64,000 bases of DNA from CAVTWS01 sp964390555 (GTDB lineage Bacteria > Actinomycetota > Acidimicrobiia > Acidimicrobiales > SHLQ01), in the NCBI GenBank assembly GCA_964390555.1, contig CAYMJU010000032.1:94807-158806 (forward strand). The letters are read 5' to 3'. This document shows positions 1 through 10,528 of the stretch, piece by piece. Every line of letters begins with the position of its first letter. The stretch's first letter is position 1. The notes beneath the pieces are model-generated. The model made no database searches. It was given only the letters and a program-made list of their open reading frames with translations, and was not told where the DNA came from. The position numbers and the translations under genes were made by a program.

Positions 1-670
1 GCGCGGCTTCGACTGCAGTTGCCCGGATCGGGGTGGCGTCCATGTTCACGAGCGACACCCGGCTGCCGCCCTCGACGGCGCAGACGCCCACTATCGCCCA
101 GTCCTGGGCCCGGCGGTTGAACTTCTGGTAGCTCCAACCGCCGGTCGCCACCGGCACCCGGATCTCGGTGAGCATCTCGTCGGGTTCGAGCAGCGTCTCG
201 AGGAAGCCGGTGAAGAAGTCGGTCGCGGCGATCTCGCGGTGGCCGTCGGGGCCGTGGGCGACGAGCGTGGCGCCGAGCGCGAGGATCGCGGCGGGAAGGT
301 CCGACGCCGGGTCACCATGCGCGAGCGACCCGCCCAACGTGCCCCGGTGGCGCACGGCAGGATCGCCGACGAGCGACGCCACGTGGCGCAGCACCGGGCA
401 GGCCTCGGCGAGCACGTCGCTGAACTCGAGCTCGGTGTGCCGGGTCAACGCCCCGATGGCCACCTGGCCGTTGTCGCGCCTGATGTAGCGCAGGTCGTCG
501 AGCCGGCCGATGTCGACGAGCACCGACGGGGTGGCGAGCCGGTACTTCATGAGTGGCAACAAAGAATGGCCGCCGGCCAGGAACTTGGCGTCGTCGCCGA
601 ACTCGGCGACGGCATCGATGGCCTCGTCCACGGACCCGGCGCGGACGTAGTCGAACGGCACGGGGATCAC
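1..670 (-). CDS. coxM: CoxM-like FAD-binding subunit of a form II CO-dehydrogenase-type molybdenum hydroxylase (partial)
   Basis: This is the medium, FAD-binding subunit that passes electrons from the iron-sulfur subunit to an acceptor. Reading the minus strand from the GTG at 670 gives about 223 residues before the window edge. The protein opens with MIPVPFDYVRAGS. It carries the first flavin motif AGGHSLLP at residues 32-39 and the second, TLGGSLAHGDPASD, at 111-124; both are characteristic of the CoxM/CutM family. The C-terminus lies outside the window. The GTG overlaps the coxL TGA by 4 nt (GTGA), so translation is probably coupled. The order S-L-M is the one usual for form II enzymes. 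Confidence 0.9.
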   Translation of the reverse strand, partial: MIPVPFDYVRAGSVDEAIDAVAEFGDDAKFLAGGHSLLPLMKYRLATPSVLVDIGRLDDLRYIRRDNGQVAIGALTRHTELEFSDVLAEACPVLRHVASLVGDPAVRHRGTLGGSLAHGDPASDLPAAILALGATLVAHGPDGHREIAATDFFTGFLETLLEPDEMLTEIRVPVATGGWSYQKFNRRAQDWAIVGVCAVEGGSRVSLVNMDATPIRATAVEAA

Positions 671-3051
671 GACGCACCCCCCGTGTCGCCGTTGGATCGC
701 GCGCCCTGGATCGCTCGCCACACCCGCCACGGCGACGCCGGCATCGCCAGATCGGTGATGCCGTGCGGGCTGAGAGCGTCGACCACCGCGTTCATGACCG
801 CGACGGCCGAGCCGATGGTCCCGGCCTCGCCGATGCCCTTGACGCCCATCGGGTTCGTGGGGCTCGGGGTGACGGTGCAGTCGGTCTTCCAGTTGATCGC
901 CTCGGTCGCCGACGGCACCAGGTAGTCCATCAGGTTCGAGGTCAGGATCTGGCCGTCGGCGGTGTAGATCGCCTCTTCCCACAACGCCTGGGCGACGCCT
1001 TGGAGAATGCCGCCGTGTATCTGCCCCTCGACGATCAGTGGGTTGATCTGGTTGCCGCAATCGTCGACCGCGGCGTAATCGACGAGGCGCACGTTGCCGG
1101 TGTCCTCGTCGACCTCGACCACCGCGGCGTGGGTGCCGAACGGGAACGTGAAGTTCGGCGGGTCCCACGTGACCTGGGCTTCTAGGTTGGGCTCGACGCC
1201 GTCGGGCAGGTCGTGGGCGGTGAACGCCGCGAACGCGACCTGGGCGAGCGGCACCGCCGAGGCCGGCGTGCCCTTGACCGAGAACGCCCCGTTCGCGAAC
1301 TCGATGTCGTCCTCGTTGGCCTCGAGGATGTGGGCGGCGATCTTGGCCGCCTTGGCGACGACCTTGTCGGTCGCGTGCCAGAGGGCTACGCCGCCAACCG
1401 AGAGCGAGCGCGACCCGTAGGTGTCGAGCCCGAGTGGCGAGATCGCGGTGTCGCTGTGGAGCACCTCGACGTCGTCAGGGTCGATGCCGAGCTTGTCGGC
1501 CACGATCATCGACCACGACGTCTCGTGGCCCTGGCCGTGGGGCGCGCTACCGGTCACGACCTGAACCTTGCACGTGGGCAGGATGCGCACCGTCGCCGAC
1601 TCCCAGCCACCGGCGCTGTAGTTGAGCGAGGCGAGCACCCGGCTGGGCGCCAGGCCGCACATCTCGACGTAGGTGCACAGGCCCAGGCCGAGTTGCACCT
1701 TCTCGCCGTTCGCCCGGCGGCGCGCCTGGTCGGCCTTGCGGCCAGTCCAGTCGACGAGCGCCATGGCCCGGTCGAGCGTCGGCTCGTAGTTCCCGCTGTC
1801 GAACAGCAGGCCCGCGGGAGACGTGAACGGGAACTGCTCGGGCTTGATGTAGTTGCGGCGCCGGATCTCGTCGGGCGCCAACCCGATCTGGGCGGCGAGC
1901 ATGTCGATGGCCCGCTCGATGGCGTAGCACGCCTCGGGCCGGCCGGCGCCGCGATACGCGTCGGTCGGGGTGAGGTTGGTGAACACCGACCGGCACCGGA
2001 AGTGGTAGTTCGCGATGTCGTAGACGCCGTGGTAGAGGAACGCCCCGAGCAACGGTATCCCCGGCGTGACGAGCTGCAGGTAGGCGCCCATGTCGGCGAG
2101 GATCTCGGCGCGCACCGCAGTGATGCGGCCGTTGCTGTCGGCCGCCAGCTCGATGTCCTGGATCTGGCCGCGGCCCTGGATGGTTGCGGTCGCGGCCTCG
2201 GTGCGGGTCTCGGTCCAGCGCACCGGCTTGCCGAGCTTCTTGGCCAGACCGAGGCAGATGATCTCCTCGGCGTAGACGTTGAGCTTGGACCCGAACCCAC
2301 CGCCGACCGCTGGGGCGATGACCCGGACCTTGTGTTCCGGGATGCCGGCAGTGATGGCGGCCATCACCTTCAGGATGTGCGGGATCTGGGTGGCGGAGTA
2401 GATCGTGTACTCGCCGCCGTGGGGCGCCGGTTGCACCACGACGCCGCGGGGTTCCATGGCTGCGGGGATCAGGCGCTGCTGGATGTACCGGGCCTTGACC
2501 GTGTGGGCGGCCGCGGCGAACGCGGCATCGACCGCGGCGGGGTCGGGGATCAGCTCCCACGTGTAGCTGAGGTTGGTGCCCAAGTCCTCGTGGATGATCA
2601 CGGTGTCGTTGAGCGCGTGCTCGATGTCGACCACGGGCGGCAGCTCGTCGTACTCGACGACCACGGCCTCGGCTCCGTCGGCCGCGGCGTAGCGGCTCGT
2701 GGCCACGACCACCGCCACGATGTCGCCGACGTAGTTGGCGGTGCCGATGGCTACGGGCAAGTGAGCCGGGTTCTTCATGTCGGCGGTGACCGGCCACGCG
2801 CACGGCAACGGGGCCGCCCACACGTCCTTGAGCTCGGCACCCGTGTACACCGCGACCACGCCGGGCTCCGACGTTGCCGCGGACGTGTCGAGGGCGCGGA
2901 TGCGGGCGCGGGCGTAGGGGCTGCGCACGCAGCCGATCCACAGCGCGCCGGGGATCTGCAGGTCGTCGACGAAGCGGGCCTCGCCGGTCAACAGCTCGGG
3001 ATCTTCCTTGCGGAGCCGACGTTCGCCGACCACACCTCCGGTGAAGCTCAT
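667..3051 (-). CDS. coxL: CoxL-like molybdopterin-binding large subunit, form II
   Basis: This is the catalytic subunit of a xanthine-oxidase-family molybdenum hydroxylase, about 794 aa. The active-site loop near residue 365 reads AYRGAGR, the form II signature, and not the AYXCSFR of bona fide form I CO dehydrogenase. CO oxidation is therefore uncertain; other purine or aldehyde-type substrates are possible. A C-terminal VKGIGEAGTIG segment supplies the conserved catalytic glutamate. I chose the ATG at 3051 because GGAGG lies 8 nt upstream and the coxS stop is only 1 nt away. A GTG at 3060 in the same frame would lie on top of that ribosome-binding site. Confidence 0.93.
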   Translation of the reverse strand: MSFTGGVVGERRLRKEDPELLTGEARFVDDLQIPGALWIGCVRSPYARARIRALDTSAATSEPGVVAVYTGAELKDVWAAPLPCAWPVTADMKNPAHLPVAIGTANYVGDIVAVVVATSRYAAADGAEAVVVEYDELPPVVDIEHALNDTVIIHEDLGTNLSYTWELIPDPAAVDAAFAAAAHTVKARYIQQRLIPAAMEPRGVVVQPAPHGGEYTIYSATQIPHILKVMAAITAGIPEHKVRVIAPAVGGGFGSKLNVYAEEIICLGLAKKLGKPVRWTETRTEAATATIQGRGQIQDIELAADSNGRITAVRAEILADMGAYLQLVTPGIPLLGAFLYHGVYDIANYHFRCRSVFTNLTPTDAYRGAGRPEACYAIERAIDMLAAQIGLAPDEIRRRNYIKPEQFPFTSPAGLLFDSGNYEPTLDRAMALVDWTGRKADQARRRANGEKVQLGLGLCTYVEMCGLAPSRVLASLNYSAGGWESATVRILPTCKVQVVTGSAPHGQGHETSWSMIVADKLGIDPDDVEVLHSDTAISPLGLDTYGSRSLSVGGVALWHATDKVVAKAAKIAAHILEANEDDIEFANGAFSVKGTPASAVPLAQVAFAAFTAHDLPDGVEPNLEAQVTWDPPNFTFPFGTHAAVVEVDEDTGNVRLVDYAAVDDCGNQINPLIVEGQIHGGILQGVAQALWEEAIYTADGQILTSNLMDYLVPSATEAINWKTDCTVTPSPTNPMGVKGIGEAGTIGSAVAVMNAVVDALSPHGITDLAMPASPWRVWRAIQGARSNGDTGGAS

Positions 3052-3052
3052 C

Positions 3053-3511
3053 TCACGCACCTCCTGCCGCGGCGAGGACTGATCGCACGATGTTGTGGTA
3101 GCCGGTGCAGCGGCACAGGTTGCCTTCGAGGCCCTCGCGCACCTGTTGCTCGGTCGGGTTCGGGTGCTCCTCGAGCAACGAGATCGCGGCCATCACCATG
3201 CCGGGTGTGCAGTAGCCGCACTGCAGACCGTGGCACTCGTGGAACGCCTGCTGCATCGGGTGCAGCCCGTCGGGCCCGGCGAGCCCCTCGATCGTCGTGA
3301 TGCTCGCCCCGTCGGCCTGGACGGCGAGCATCGTGCACGACTTCGCCGACTGACCATCGACGTGTATCGTGCACGCCCCACACGACGAGCTGTCGCAACC
3401 GACGTTGGTGCCGGTGAGACCGAGGGTGTCGCGAATGAAGTGGACGAGGAGCGTGCGGGGCTCGGCCTCGCCCGACATATCCGCACCGTTGACCGTGAGT
3501 GAAACCTGCAT
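3053..3511 (-). CDS. coxS: CoxS-like [2Fe-2S] small subunit
   Basis: This is the iron-sulfur subunit of the same molybdenum hydroxylase, 152 aa, a normal length. It has the plant-ferredoxin-type cluster ligands C39, C44, C47 and C59 (CDSSSCGAC...C), followed by the second-cluster ligands C98, C101, C133 and C135 (CGYC...CRC). It is the first gene of the coxS-coxL-coxM unit. The ATG at 3511 follows a weak CAGGA element. An in-frame GTG at 3529 would add six residues and has no visible ribosome-binding site. Confidence 0.93.
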   Translation of the reverse strand: MQVSLTVNGADMSGEAEPRTLLVHFIRDTLGLTGTNVGCDSSSCGACTIHVDGQSAKSCTMLAVQADGASITTIEGLAGPDGLHPMQQAFHECHGLQCGYCTPGMVMAAISLLEEHPNPTEQQVREGLEGNLCRCTGYHNIVRSVLAAAGGA

Positions 3512-3567
3512 GACGTCATCCTGCCCCACCAGGGGGAGGCATGCCAGCGGTCACGCGCTTCGCCTGT

Positions 3568-4026
3568 TTACGACACGCGTTGGTCGAACTGGACGATGGT
3601 CGCGTCGGGGCCGTTCAGGAACATCGTGCGGATCGTCCGCCCCGACGGTTCGCCATAGTCCTTACTGTCCGCGTTCGACGGCTTGAACATGGGCTCGAAG
3701 CCGGCAGCGATGGCGCGCTCGGCGATGGCATCGACGTCGTCGACCCACAGACCGACGTGGTGGATGCCGGTCTCGAACAACTCGAGCGGGCGCCCCCACG
3801 GGGCCTTGCTGAGCTGCTGGTCGAGCACGACGAACGAGTCGTCGTCGCCGCTGCCGTAGCGCAGGTAGACGCCCCGGCGTTTCGTGTAGAAACCGCCGCC
3901 CGGCGTGCCGAACTCCTCGGTCTCGTCGAAGCGGACCTCGAGCCCGACGACGTCACGCCAGAACACGAGCGCGGCGTCCATGTCGCGGACGCCGACGGCG
4001 ATGTGCGAGACCCCCCGGATACCCAT
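3568..4026 (-). CDS. VOC (glyoxalase/bleomycin resistance/dioxygenase) family protein
   Basis: The 152-aa product contains two beta-alpha-beta-beta-beta modules of the vicinal oxygen chelate fold. The first starts at GVSHIAVGVRDMDAALVFWR with metal-ligand candidate H8, and the second at GIHHVGLWVDDVDA. Substrate cannot be read from the sequence; relatives include glyoxalase I, methylmalonyl-CoA epimerase and ring-cleaving dioxygenases. A methylmalonyl-CoA epimerase role would suit the meaB and mutAB genes in the window, but that is only a possibility. No Shine-Dalgarno sequence is seen; TACGCT lies 7 nt before the ATG, suggesting a leaderless message. It is divergent from engB. Confidence 0.85.
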   Translation of the reverse strand: MGIRGVSHIAVGVRDMDAALVFWRDVVGLEVRFDETEEFGTPGGGFYTKRRGVYLRYGSGDDDSFVVLDQQLSKAPWGRPLELFETGIHHVGLWVDDVDAIAERAIAAGFEPMFKPSNADSKDYGEPSGRTIRTMFLNGPDATIVQFDQRVS

Positions 4027-4033
4027 GGACGCG

Positions 4034-4043
4034 AGCGTATCCT
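4034..4043. promoter_or_regulatory. Overlapping divergent -10 elements between the VOC gene and engB
   Basis: The ten bases AGCGTATCCT contain TATCCT on the plus strand, 7 nt before the engB GTG at 4051. They also contain TACGCT on the minus strand, 7 nt before the VOC ATG at 4026. The two hexamers share the central TA. The whole divergent intergenic gap is 24 bp, so both messages are predicted to be leaderless. No convincing -35 boxes were found. Confidence 0.55.
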
Positions 4044-4050
4044 GGCCGAC

Positions 4051-4653
4051 GTGGCCGGTCCGTTGGCGATGCGATTCGTGCAGTCCGCGGCCAGGGTCGA
4101 TCAACTCCCCGACTGCAAGGCCGAAGTGGCCCTGGTCGGCCGGTCCAACGTCGGCAAGTCCTCGCTGCTCAACGCACTCGCCCATCGCAAGCAATTGGCG
4201 CGTACCTCGAAGGCGCCTGGGGCCACCCGCCTGCTCAACGTGTTCGAGCTCGAACCCGCCGGAACCGGGCTGTGGGTCGTGGACCTGCCGGGCTACGGCT
4301 ACGCCAAGGTGTCGGCCAACGAGCGCGAGCGGTGGCGGTCGATGATCGAGGGCTACCTGACCGGCCGCGCCACCTTGCGGGCCGCGCTGGTGCTGATCGA
4401 CGGCGAGATAGGGCCGACACCCCTCGACGTGCAGACCGTCGACTGGCTCACCCACATCGGGGTGCCGATCCGGTTCGTGGCCACCAAGGCCGACAAGGTC
4501 CGCGCCTCGACTTCGGGCGCCCGCCGGGCCGACCTCGCCACCAAGCTCGGGGTCCGCAAGGCCGACGTGACCTGGGCGAGCGCCGCCAAGGGCACCGGCG
4601 TCCCCGAAGTCCGATCCTTGGTACGCGAACTGCTGGGCAGCTACCAGGCGTAG
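4051..4653 (+). CDS. engB: YihA/YsxC (EngB) ribosome-assembly GTPase
   Basis: EngB is a GTPase required for late 50S ribosomal subunit assembly. From the GTG at 4051 the product is 200 aa. The P-loop GRSNVGKSS follows EVALV near residues 30-38, the G3 motif is DLPGYGYAK, and the G4 motif is TKADK; all are diagnostic of EngB. GTG 4051 is preferred because TATCCT sits 7 nt upstream. The ATG at 4069 (MRFVQSAARVDQLP) would also give a normal family N-terminus and remains an alternative. The 3' end overlaps the convergent aldo/keto reductase gene by 13 nt. Confidence 0.92.
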   Translation: MAGPLAMRFVQSAARVDQLPDCKAEVALVGRSNVGKSSLLNALAHRKQLARTSKAPGATRLLNVFELEPAGTGLWVVDLPGYGYAKVSANERERWRSMIEGYLTGRATLRAALVLIDGEIGPTPLDVQTVDWLTHIGVPIRFVATKADKVRASTSGARRADLATKLGVRKADVTWASAAKGTGVPEVRSLVRELLGSYQA

Positions 4654-5615
4654 GCCTCGGGGGCGGTGCCGCCGGGGCCGGGAAAGATGGCGTCGATCGC
4701 CGCAAGGGTGTCGGCGTCGAGGGTGAGCTCCAGCGCCCGCAACGACGCGCCGTCGAGATGGCCCATCGTGCGGGGACCGATGATCGGGCCGGTCACGCCG
4801 TCTTGAGCGAGCAGCCAGGCGAGCGCAACGGCCGCCGGCTCCTCGCCCATGTCGGCACACAGCGCTTCCCACCGTTCGAGTTGCGGGCGCATGGCTTCGA
4901 CGCGCTTGCCGAGCAGGCGCCGGCGCCGGGTGGCGCTCTCGTCCTCGCTCAGCACCCCGCCGAGGATGCCGCCGTAGAGCGGGCTCCACGGAATCATCCC
5001 CACGCCGTAGTGACGGCACGCCGGCAGGACCTCGAGCTCGACGGTTCGGACCCCGAGGTTGTAGTGGCTCTGCTCGCTCACCAGGCCGAGGAACCGGCGT
5101 GAGCGCGCGGCCTCGTTGGCCTGGGCGATGTGCCAGCCGGCGAAGTTGCTGCTGCCCACGTAGCTGATCTTGCCTTGGGCGACGAGGGTCTCCATGGCCT
5201 GCCACACCTCGTCCCACGGCGCGGCCCGGTCGACGTGGTGCATCTGGTACAGGTCGATGTGATCGGTCTGCATGCGGCGCAAGCTGTCGTCGCACGCCTT
5301 GCGGACGTGATGCGCCGACAGCCCACCGTTGTTCGGCCAGTCGTCCATGGGGCCGAAGACCTTGGTGGCGAGCACGACCTTGTCGCGCCGGCCTCCGCCC
5401 TGGGCGAACCAGCGGCCGATGATCTCCTCGGTCGCGCCGGCGGCGTTGGGGCCGCCATAGCGGTTTGCGGTGTCGAAGAAGTTGATGCCGAGGTCGAGGG
5501 CCCGGTCCATGATCAGGAACGACTCCTCCTCGGTGGTCTGGGGCCCGAAGTTCATGGTGCCGAGACAAATGCGACTCACTCGCAGAGCGGTTCGGCCGAG
5601 ACGTCGATACTTCAT
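4641..5615 (-). CDS. Aldo/keto reductase
   Basis: This is a 324-aa NAD(P)H-dependent oxidoreductase with the (beta/alpha)8 fold. Catalytic residues visible are D48 and Y53 (FFDTANRYGG), K85 (VVLATKVFG) and the histidine in LYQMHHVDR. The C-terminal GPIIGPRT segment is the cofactor phosphate-binding loop. It resembles the YghZ/Tas-like group that acts on aldehydes or oxidised sugars; the substrate is unknown. An alternative GTG start at 5630 would add five residues. The gene is convergent with engB. Confidence 0.9.
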   Translation of the reverse strand: MKYRRLGRTALRVSRICLGTMNFGPQTTEEESFLIMDRALDLGINFFDTANRYGGPNAAGATEEIIGRWFAQGGGRRDKVVLATKVFGPMDDWPNNGGLSAHHVRKACDDSLRRMQTDHIDLYQMHHVDRAAPWDEVWQAMETLVAQGKISYVGSSNFAGWHIAQANEAARSRRFLGLVSEQSHYNLGVRTVELEVLPACRHYGVGMIPWSPLYGGILGGVLSEDESATRRRRLLGKRVEAMRPQLERWEALCADMGEEPAAVALAWLLAQDGVTGPIIGPRTMGHLDGASLRALELTLDADTLAAIDAIFPGPGGTAPEAYAW

Positions 5616-5696
5616 GGAGGGATTGAACACCTCGCCGGGACCTCGCTGTCAAAACGTCAGGCCAAAGCGCATGCGCGGCACCTCTAGCCTGGCGGC

Positions 5697-6692
5697 GTGG
5701 ATGCCGGTTCGGTCGACCTCGACGCATGCCTTGGGGGCGTGCTCGGTGGGGACCGCCAGTGGATCGGGCGGGCGATCACCCTCGTCGAGAGCACGCGACC
5801 CGAGCACCGCGATCAGGCTCAGGAGCTGCTGACTCACCTGCTCCCCCATACCGGCGCGGCGCATCGCATCGGGATCACCGGTGTGCCGGGTGTCGGGAAG
5901 AGCACCTTCATCGATGCGTTCGGCACCCACGTCACGACCGGCGGCCACCGCGTTGCGGTCCTCGCCGTCGACCCGTCGAGCAGCCGGACCGGCGGAAGCA
6001 TCCTCGGCGACAAGACGCGCATGCACCGGCTGAGCATGGACGAGCGCGCCTTCGTCCGGCCCAGCCCGTCGAGCGGCACCCTCGGCGGCGTGACCCGGAC
6101 AACGCGCGAGACGATGGTGGTTCTAGAGGCAGCCGGCTACGACGTCGTGATCGTCGAGACCGTCGGAGTGGGGCAATCCGAGACCGCGGTCGCGGCGATG
6201 GTCGACTGCTTCTGCGTGCTCATGCTCCCCGGCGCGGGCGACGAGTTGCAGGGCATCAAGAAGGGCGTACTCGAGCTCGCCGACGTGCTCGTCGTGAACA
6301 AGGCCGACGGTGACAATCTGGCGCGGGCCCGGCACGCGGCGCGCGACCTGTCCGCCGCCCTGCGCCTGATGATGCCGGCCGACCCTCAGTGGCTGCCGCC
6401 GGTCCTACTCGCGAGCGCCACCGATGGCACCGGCATCGACACCGTGTGGGAGCAGATACGGCTCCACCGCGAGTCTCTCGAATCCGACGGGCGACTCGTC
6501 CGGCGACGGCGCGAGCAGCTGGTGTCGTGGATGTGGGCCACCGTCGATGATCACCTGCGCGCGTCGATGCGAACCAACCCCGATGTCGTCGGACTCATCG
6601 TCGACCTCGAGCGACGAGTGCTCGACGGCGAGACAACGGTCCCACGCGCCGTCGACGAGCTGTTGCTCGCGTACCGAAGACGGGGCCGCTGA
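5697..6692 (+). CDS. meaB: Methylmalonyl-CoA mutase-associated GTPase MeaB (ArgK family)
   Basis: MeaB is the G3E-type GTPase that loads and protects the adenosylcobalamin cofactor of methylmalonyl-CoA mutase. The 331-aa product has a P-loop GVPGVGKS at residues 62-69, the family motif DPSSSRTGGSILGDKTRM, the switch segment ETVGVGQSE and NKAD for guanine specificity. The mutase genes mutAB lie about 55 kb away at the right end of the window, so the chaperone is not in the mutase operon. GTG 5697 is preceded by TAGCCT with a 6-nt gap and no Shine-Dalgarno sequence, which suggests leaderless translation. Confidence 0.94.
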   Translation: MDAGSVDLDACLGGVLGGDRQWIGRAITLVESTRPEHRDQAQELLTHLLPHTGAAHRIGITGVPGVGKSTFIDAFGTHVTTGGHRVAVLAVDPSSSRTGGSILGDKTRMHRLSMDERAFVRPSPSSGTLGGVTRTTRETMVVLEAAGYDVVIVETVGVGQSETAVAAMVDCFCVLMLPGAGDELQGIKKGVLELADVLVVNKADGDNLARARHAARDLSAALRLMMPADPQWLPPVLLASATDGTGIDTVWEQIRLHRESLESDGRLVRRRREQLVSWMWATVDDHLRASMRTNPDVVGLIVDLERRVLDGETTVPRAVDELLLAYRRRGR

Positions 6693-6733
6693 TCGGGCAA
6701 CCCCGTGTTACCCGCGCGGCTACCGTCGCGGGG

Positions 6734-7558
6734 GTGGAGACGACCTGGGCCGACCACGCACTGATCGCTGACGAGCGGGACGCCTTCGAGCGTGACGGCT
6801 ACGTGATGCTGCGTCAGGTGGTCGAGCCCGATCTGGTCGTGCGCCTCCAACGCGCGGCGGCAAGGCTCGATGCGGAGTACCGCTCTGAGCCCGAGATCTC
6901 CCGCTACCACCTGCTCAACCGCCACGATCTCATTCCGCTCGACGACGCGTTCCTCGACATCGTCGACTGCCCGGCGACCTTGCCGAAAGTGGTCGGGATC
7001 CTCGGGTGGAACATTCAGCTGTTCCACACCCAACTCGTCGTCACCCCGACCGCGCCCGAGAACGCGGCCCGCGGCGGCTATGGCTGGCACCAGGACAACA
7101 ACCGGATGAACGTCGACTTCGAGACTCCGCCGCCCCATCCACGCGTGTCGGTCAAGATCGGCTACTTCCTCAGCGACGCCATCGCCGAGGACTGCGGGAC
7201 CCTCGCCGTCGTACCCGGCAGCCACGACCGGGGACGCCCACAGGTCCCGATCGGCGAGCAGCCCGGCGGCGCGGTGCAGCTGATGGGACGTGTCGGCGAC
7301 GCCGTGCTGTTCGATCGCCGCATCTGGCACTCAGCGACCACGAATCACGCGCCGGAGCAGCGAACGATGCTGTTCTACGGTTACAGCTACCGATGGCTCC
7401 GCCCGAAGTCGGCGATGAACTTCCCGAACCTGCTCGAGCGTGTCGGTCCCGTGCGGCGCCAGCTCCTCGGATGGGCTACCAGCGCCAACGGCTACTTCGA
7501 CCCACAACCCGAAGACGTCCCGCTGCGGTCGTTCTGTGAATCGATTGAACCGGAGTGA
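6734..7558 (+). CDS. Phytanoyl-CoA dioxygenase (PhyH) family protein
   Basis: This is a predicted Fe(II)/2-oxoglutarate-dependent oxygenase of 274 aa. The HxD iron-binding pair is in GYGWHQDNNRM, and the distal histidine is probably in RIWHSATTNH, followed by an arginine-bearing segment for 2-oxoglutarate. Substrates of the family range from phytanoyl-CoA to ectoine and halogenated metabolites, so specificity is open. It begins about 40 bp after meaB. The GTG start is preceded by TACCGT with a 7-nt gap, so it may have its own leaderless promoter and not depend on meaB read-through. Confidence 0.85.
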   Translation: METTWADHALIADERDAFERDGYVMLRQVVEPDLVVRLQRAAARLDAEYRSEPEISRYHLLNRHDLIPLDDAFLDIVDCPATLPKVVGILGWNIQLFHTQLVVTPTAPENAARGGYGWHQDNNRMNVDFETPPPHPRVSVKIGYFLSDAIAEDCGTLAVVPGSHDRGRPQVPIGEQPGGAVQLMGRVGDAVLFDRRIWHSATTNHAPEQRTMLFYGYSYRWLRPKSAMNFPNLLERVGPVRRQLLGWATSANGYFDPQPEDVPLRSFCESIEPE

Positions 7559-7721
7559 CCGCCGGATCGACCCTCTGACCGGGGTCGCGGCATTCGCATC
7601 CTGGGGGCCGTTCCTGTTGTACTTCCCCCACCTGCTGCCCGCTGGGGCGGTGGCCGGGGCGCGAGCCAGTCGTCACACCTCCGGTCTGGCGGCACCCGCA
7701 TCCCGATAGCGTGTCTTCCTC

Positions 7722-9531
<1,810 letters not shown>

Positions 9532-9560
<29 letters not shown>

Positions 9561-10515
9561 CGTCGGCGAAGAAGGCGGCCACAAGTGGGTTGACGACGTC
9601 GGCGCGTTCCCATTGGAGGAAGTGGCCGGCGCCAGGCACGACGACTGGGCCTACCCGGTTCCGGAAGGCGATCTCGCAACAGTGCACGAAGTCGGGCCCA
9701 ACGACGTGGTCGTCGGGCCCGTAGAGGATCAGCGTCGGGATCTCGACCGGCAGCGACATCAGGGCCGGCTCGCTCTGGGGCCGGCCGTACGCCCCCTCGT
9801 ACACCGCCCACCCGGCCCGCAGTCGCGCGACTTCGGCGAACGGCTCGGTCATGAAGTCGACGTCGGCGGCGGTGAACGTTCCCGGTGACGCCCATAGTCG
9901 ATGCCCGTACATCTCGCCCACATACCGGCGACGTTTGGCGGGCGTATCCAGTTCGGCGGCCAGCTCGTCGGGGGTGGCGCCCTGGCGATACCGGTAATCC
10001 CCCGTCGGCCCGTCGCCGATCGAGCGGATCGCGGCCAGGTCGATCCCGGCGGCGACGAACTCGTCGATCAGCATCGGCGGCACGGTGTTGAAGAACACGA
10101 GCTTGTCGACCACGCCCGGGAACCGGTGGACCAAGTCGACGGCCACCGCGCCGCCCACGTCGCCGCCGACGACCCCGAACCGCTCGTGGCCGAGCACGTC
10201 GGTCATCAGCGCGTGCAGGTCCCGGCTGTACGAGGCGAGGTCATAGACGTCGTCGGGCGCCAGATCCGAGTCGCCGTAGCCACGGAGGTCGGGGGCCACG
10301 ACCTCGTAGCCGACGGCCGCGAGGGGACCCACGTTGCGCCACCAGATGCGCTTGGTCTCGGGATAGCCGTGGATCAACAGCAGGGGGTACCCGCCGACGC
10401 CCTCACGTACGTAGGAGAGCTCGAGCTGATCCCGCACCCGTGATCGGTGGATGGTGAACGCGTCGGCCGCCGCACAGGGCGGTTGGGTCGGGCGGAGGCG
10501 AAGGTCGTACTGCAC
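9532..10515 (-). CDS. Alpha/beta hydrolase, epoxide-hydrolase-like
   Basis: The predicted product is 327 aa. The oxyanion-hole motif is LLLIHGYPETKRIWW near residue 50, and the nucleophile elbow is VVGGDVGGAVA with Asp119 in place of serine. The charge-relay acid is likely in LYGPDDHVVGPDF and the histidine in GAGHFLQWERAD. An aspartate nucleophile with HGxP is the pattern of epoxide hydrolases and haloalkane dehalogenases, not esterases. The GTG at 10515 avoids overlap with the upstream citrate synthase gene, which ends at 10529. A CAGACT hexamer lies 7 nt before it. Confidence 0.85.
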
Positions 10516-10528
10516 GACGTGCAGTCTG

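Noticed and set aside
1213..3300. Long open frame on the plus strand opposite coxL/coxS (and similar long antisense frames at 16340-18679, 28886-30628, 60496-62604)
   Set aside because: The peptides are Arg/Gly/Val/Asp-rich with no family motif. They mirror a real gene with strong domain evidence and arise from GC-rich codon bias.
3541..4653. A 370-codon version of EngB starting at 3541
   Set aside because: The first 170 residues are antisense to the VOC gene and unlike EngB; a start at 4051 or 4069 gives the family length.
6711..6732. CCCGCG...CGCGGG hairpin between meaB and the PhyH-type gene as terminator
   Set aside because: The stem is only 6 bp and abuts the next gene's start; it also overlaps that gene's proposed -10 element.
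7559..7721. Small gene between the PhyH-type gene and typA
   Set aside because: A short open frame exists, but it has no start with a ribosome-binding site and no recognisable motif.
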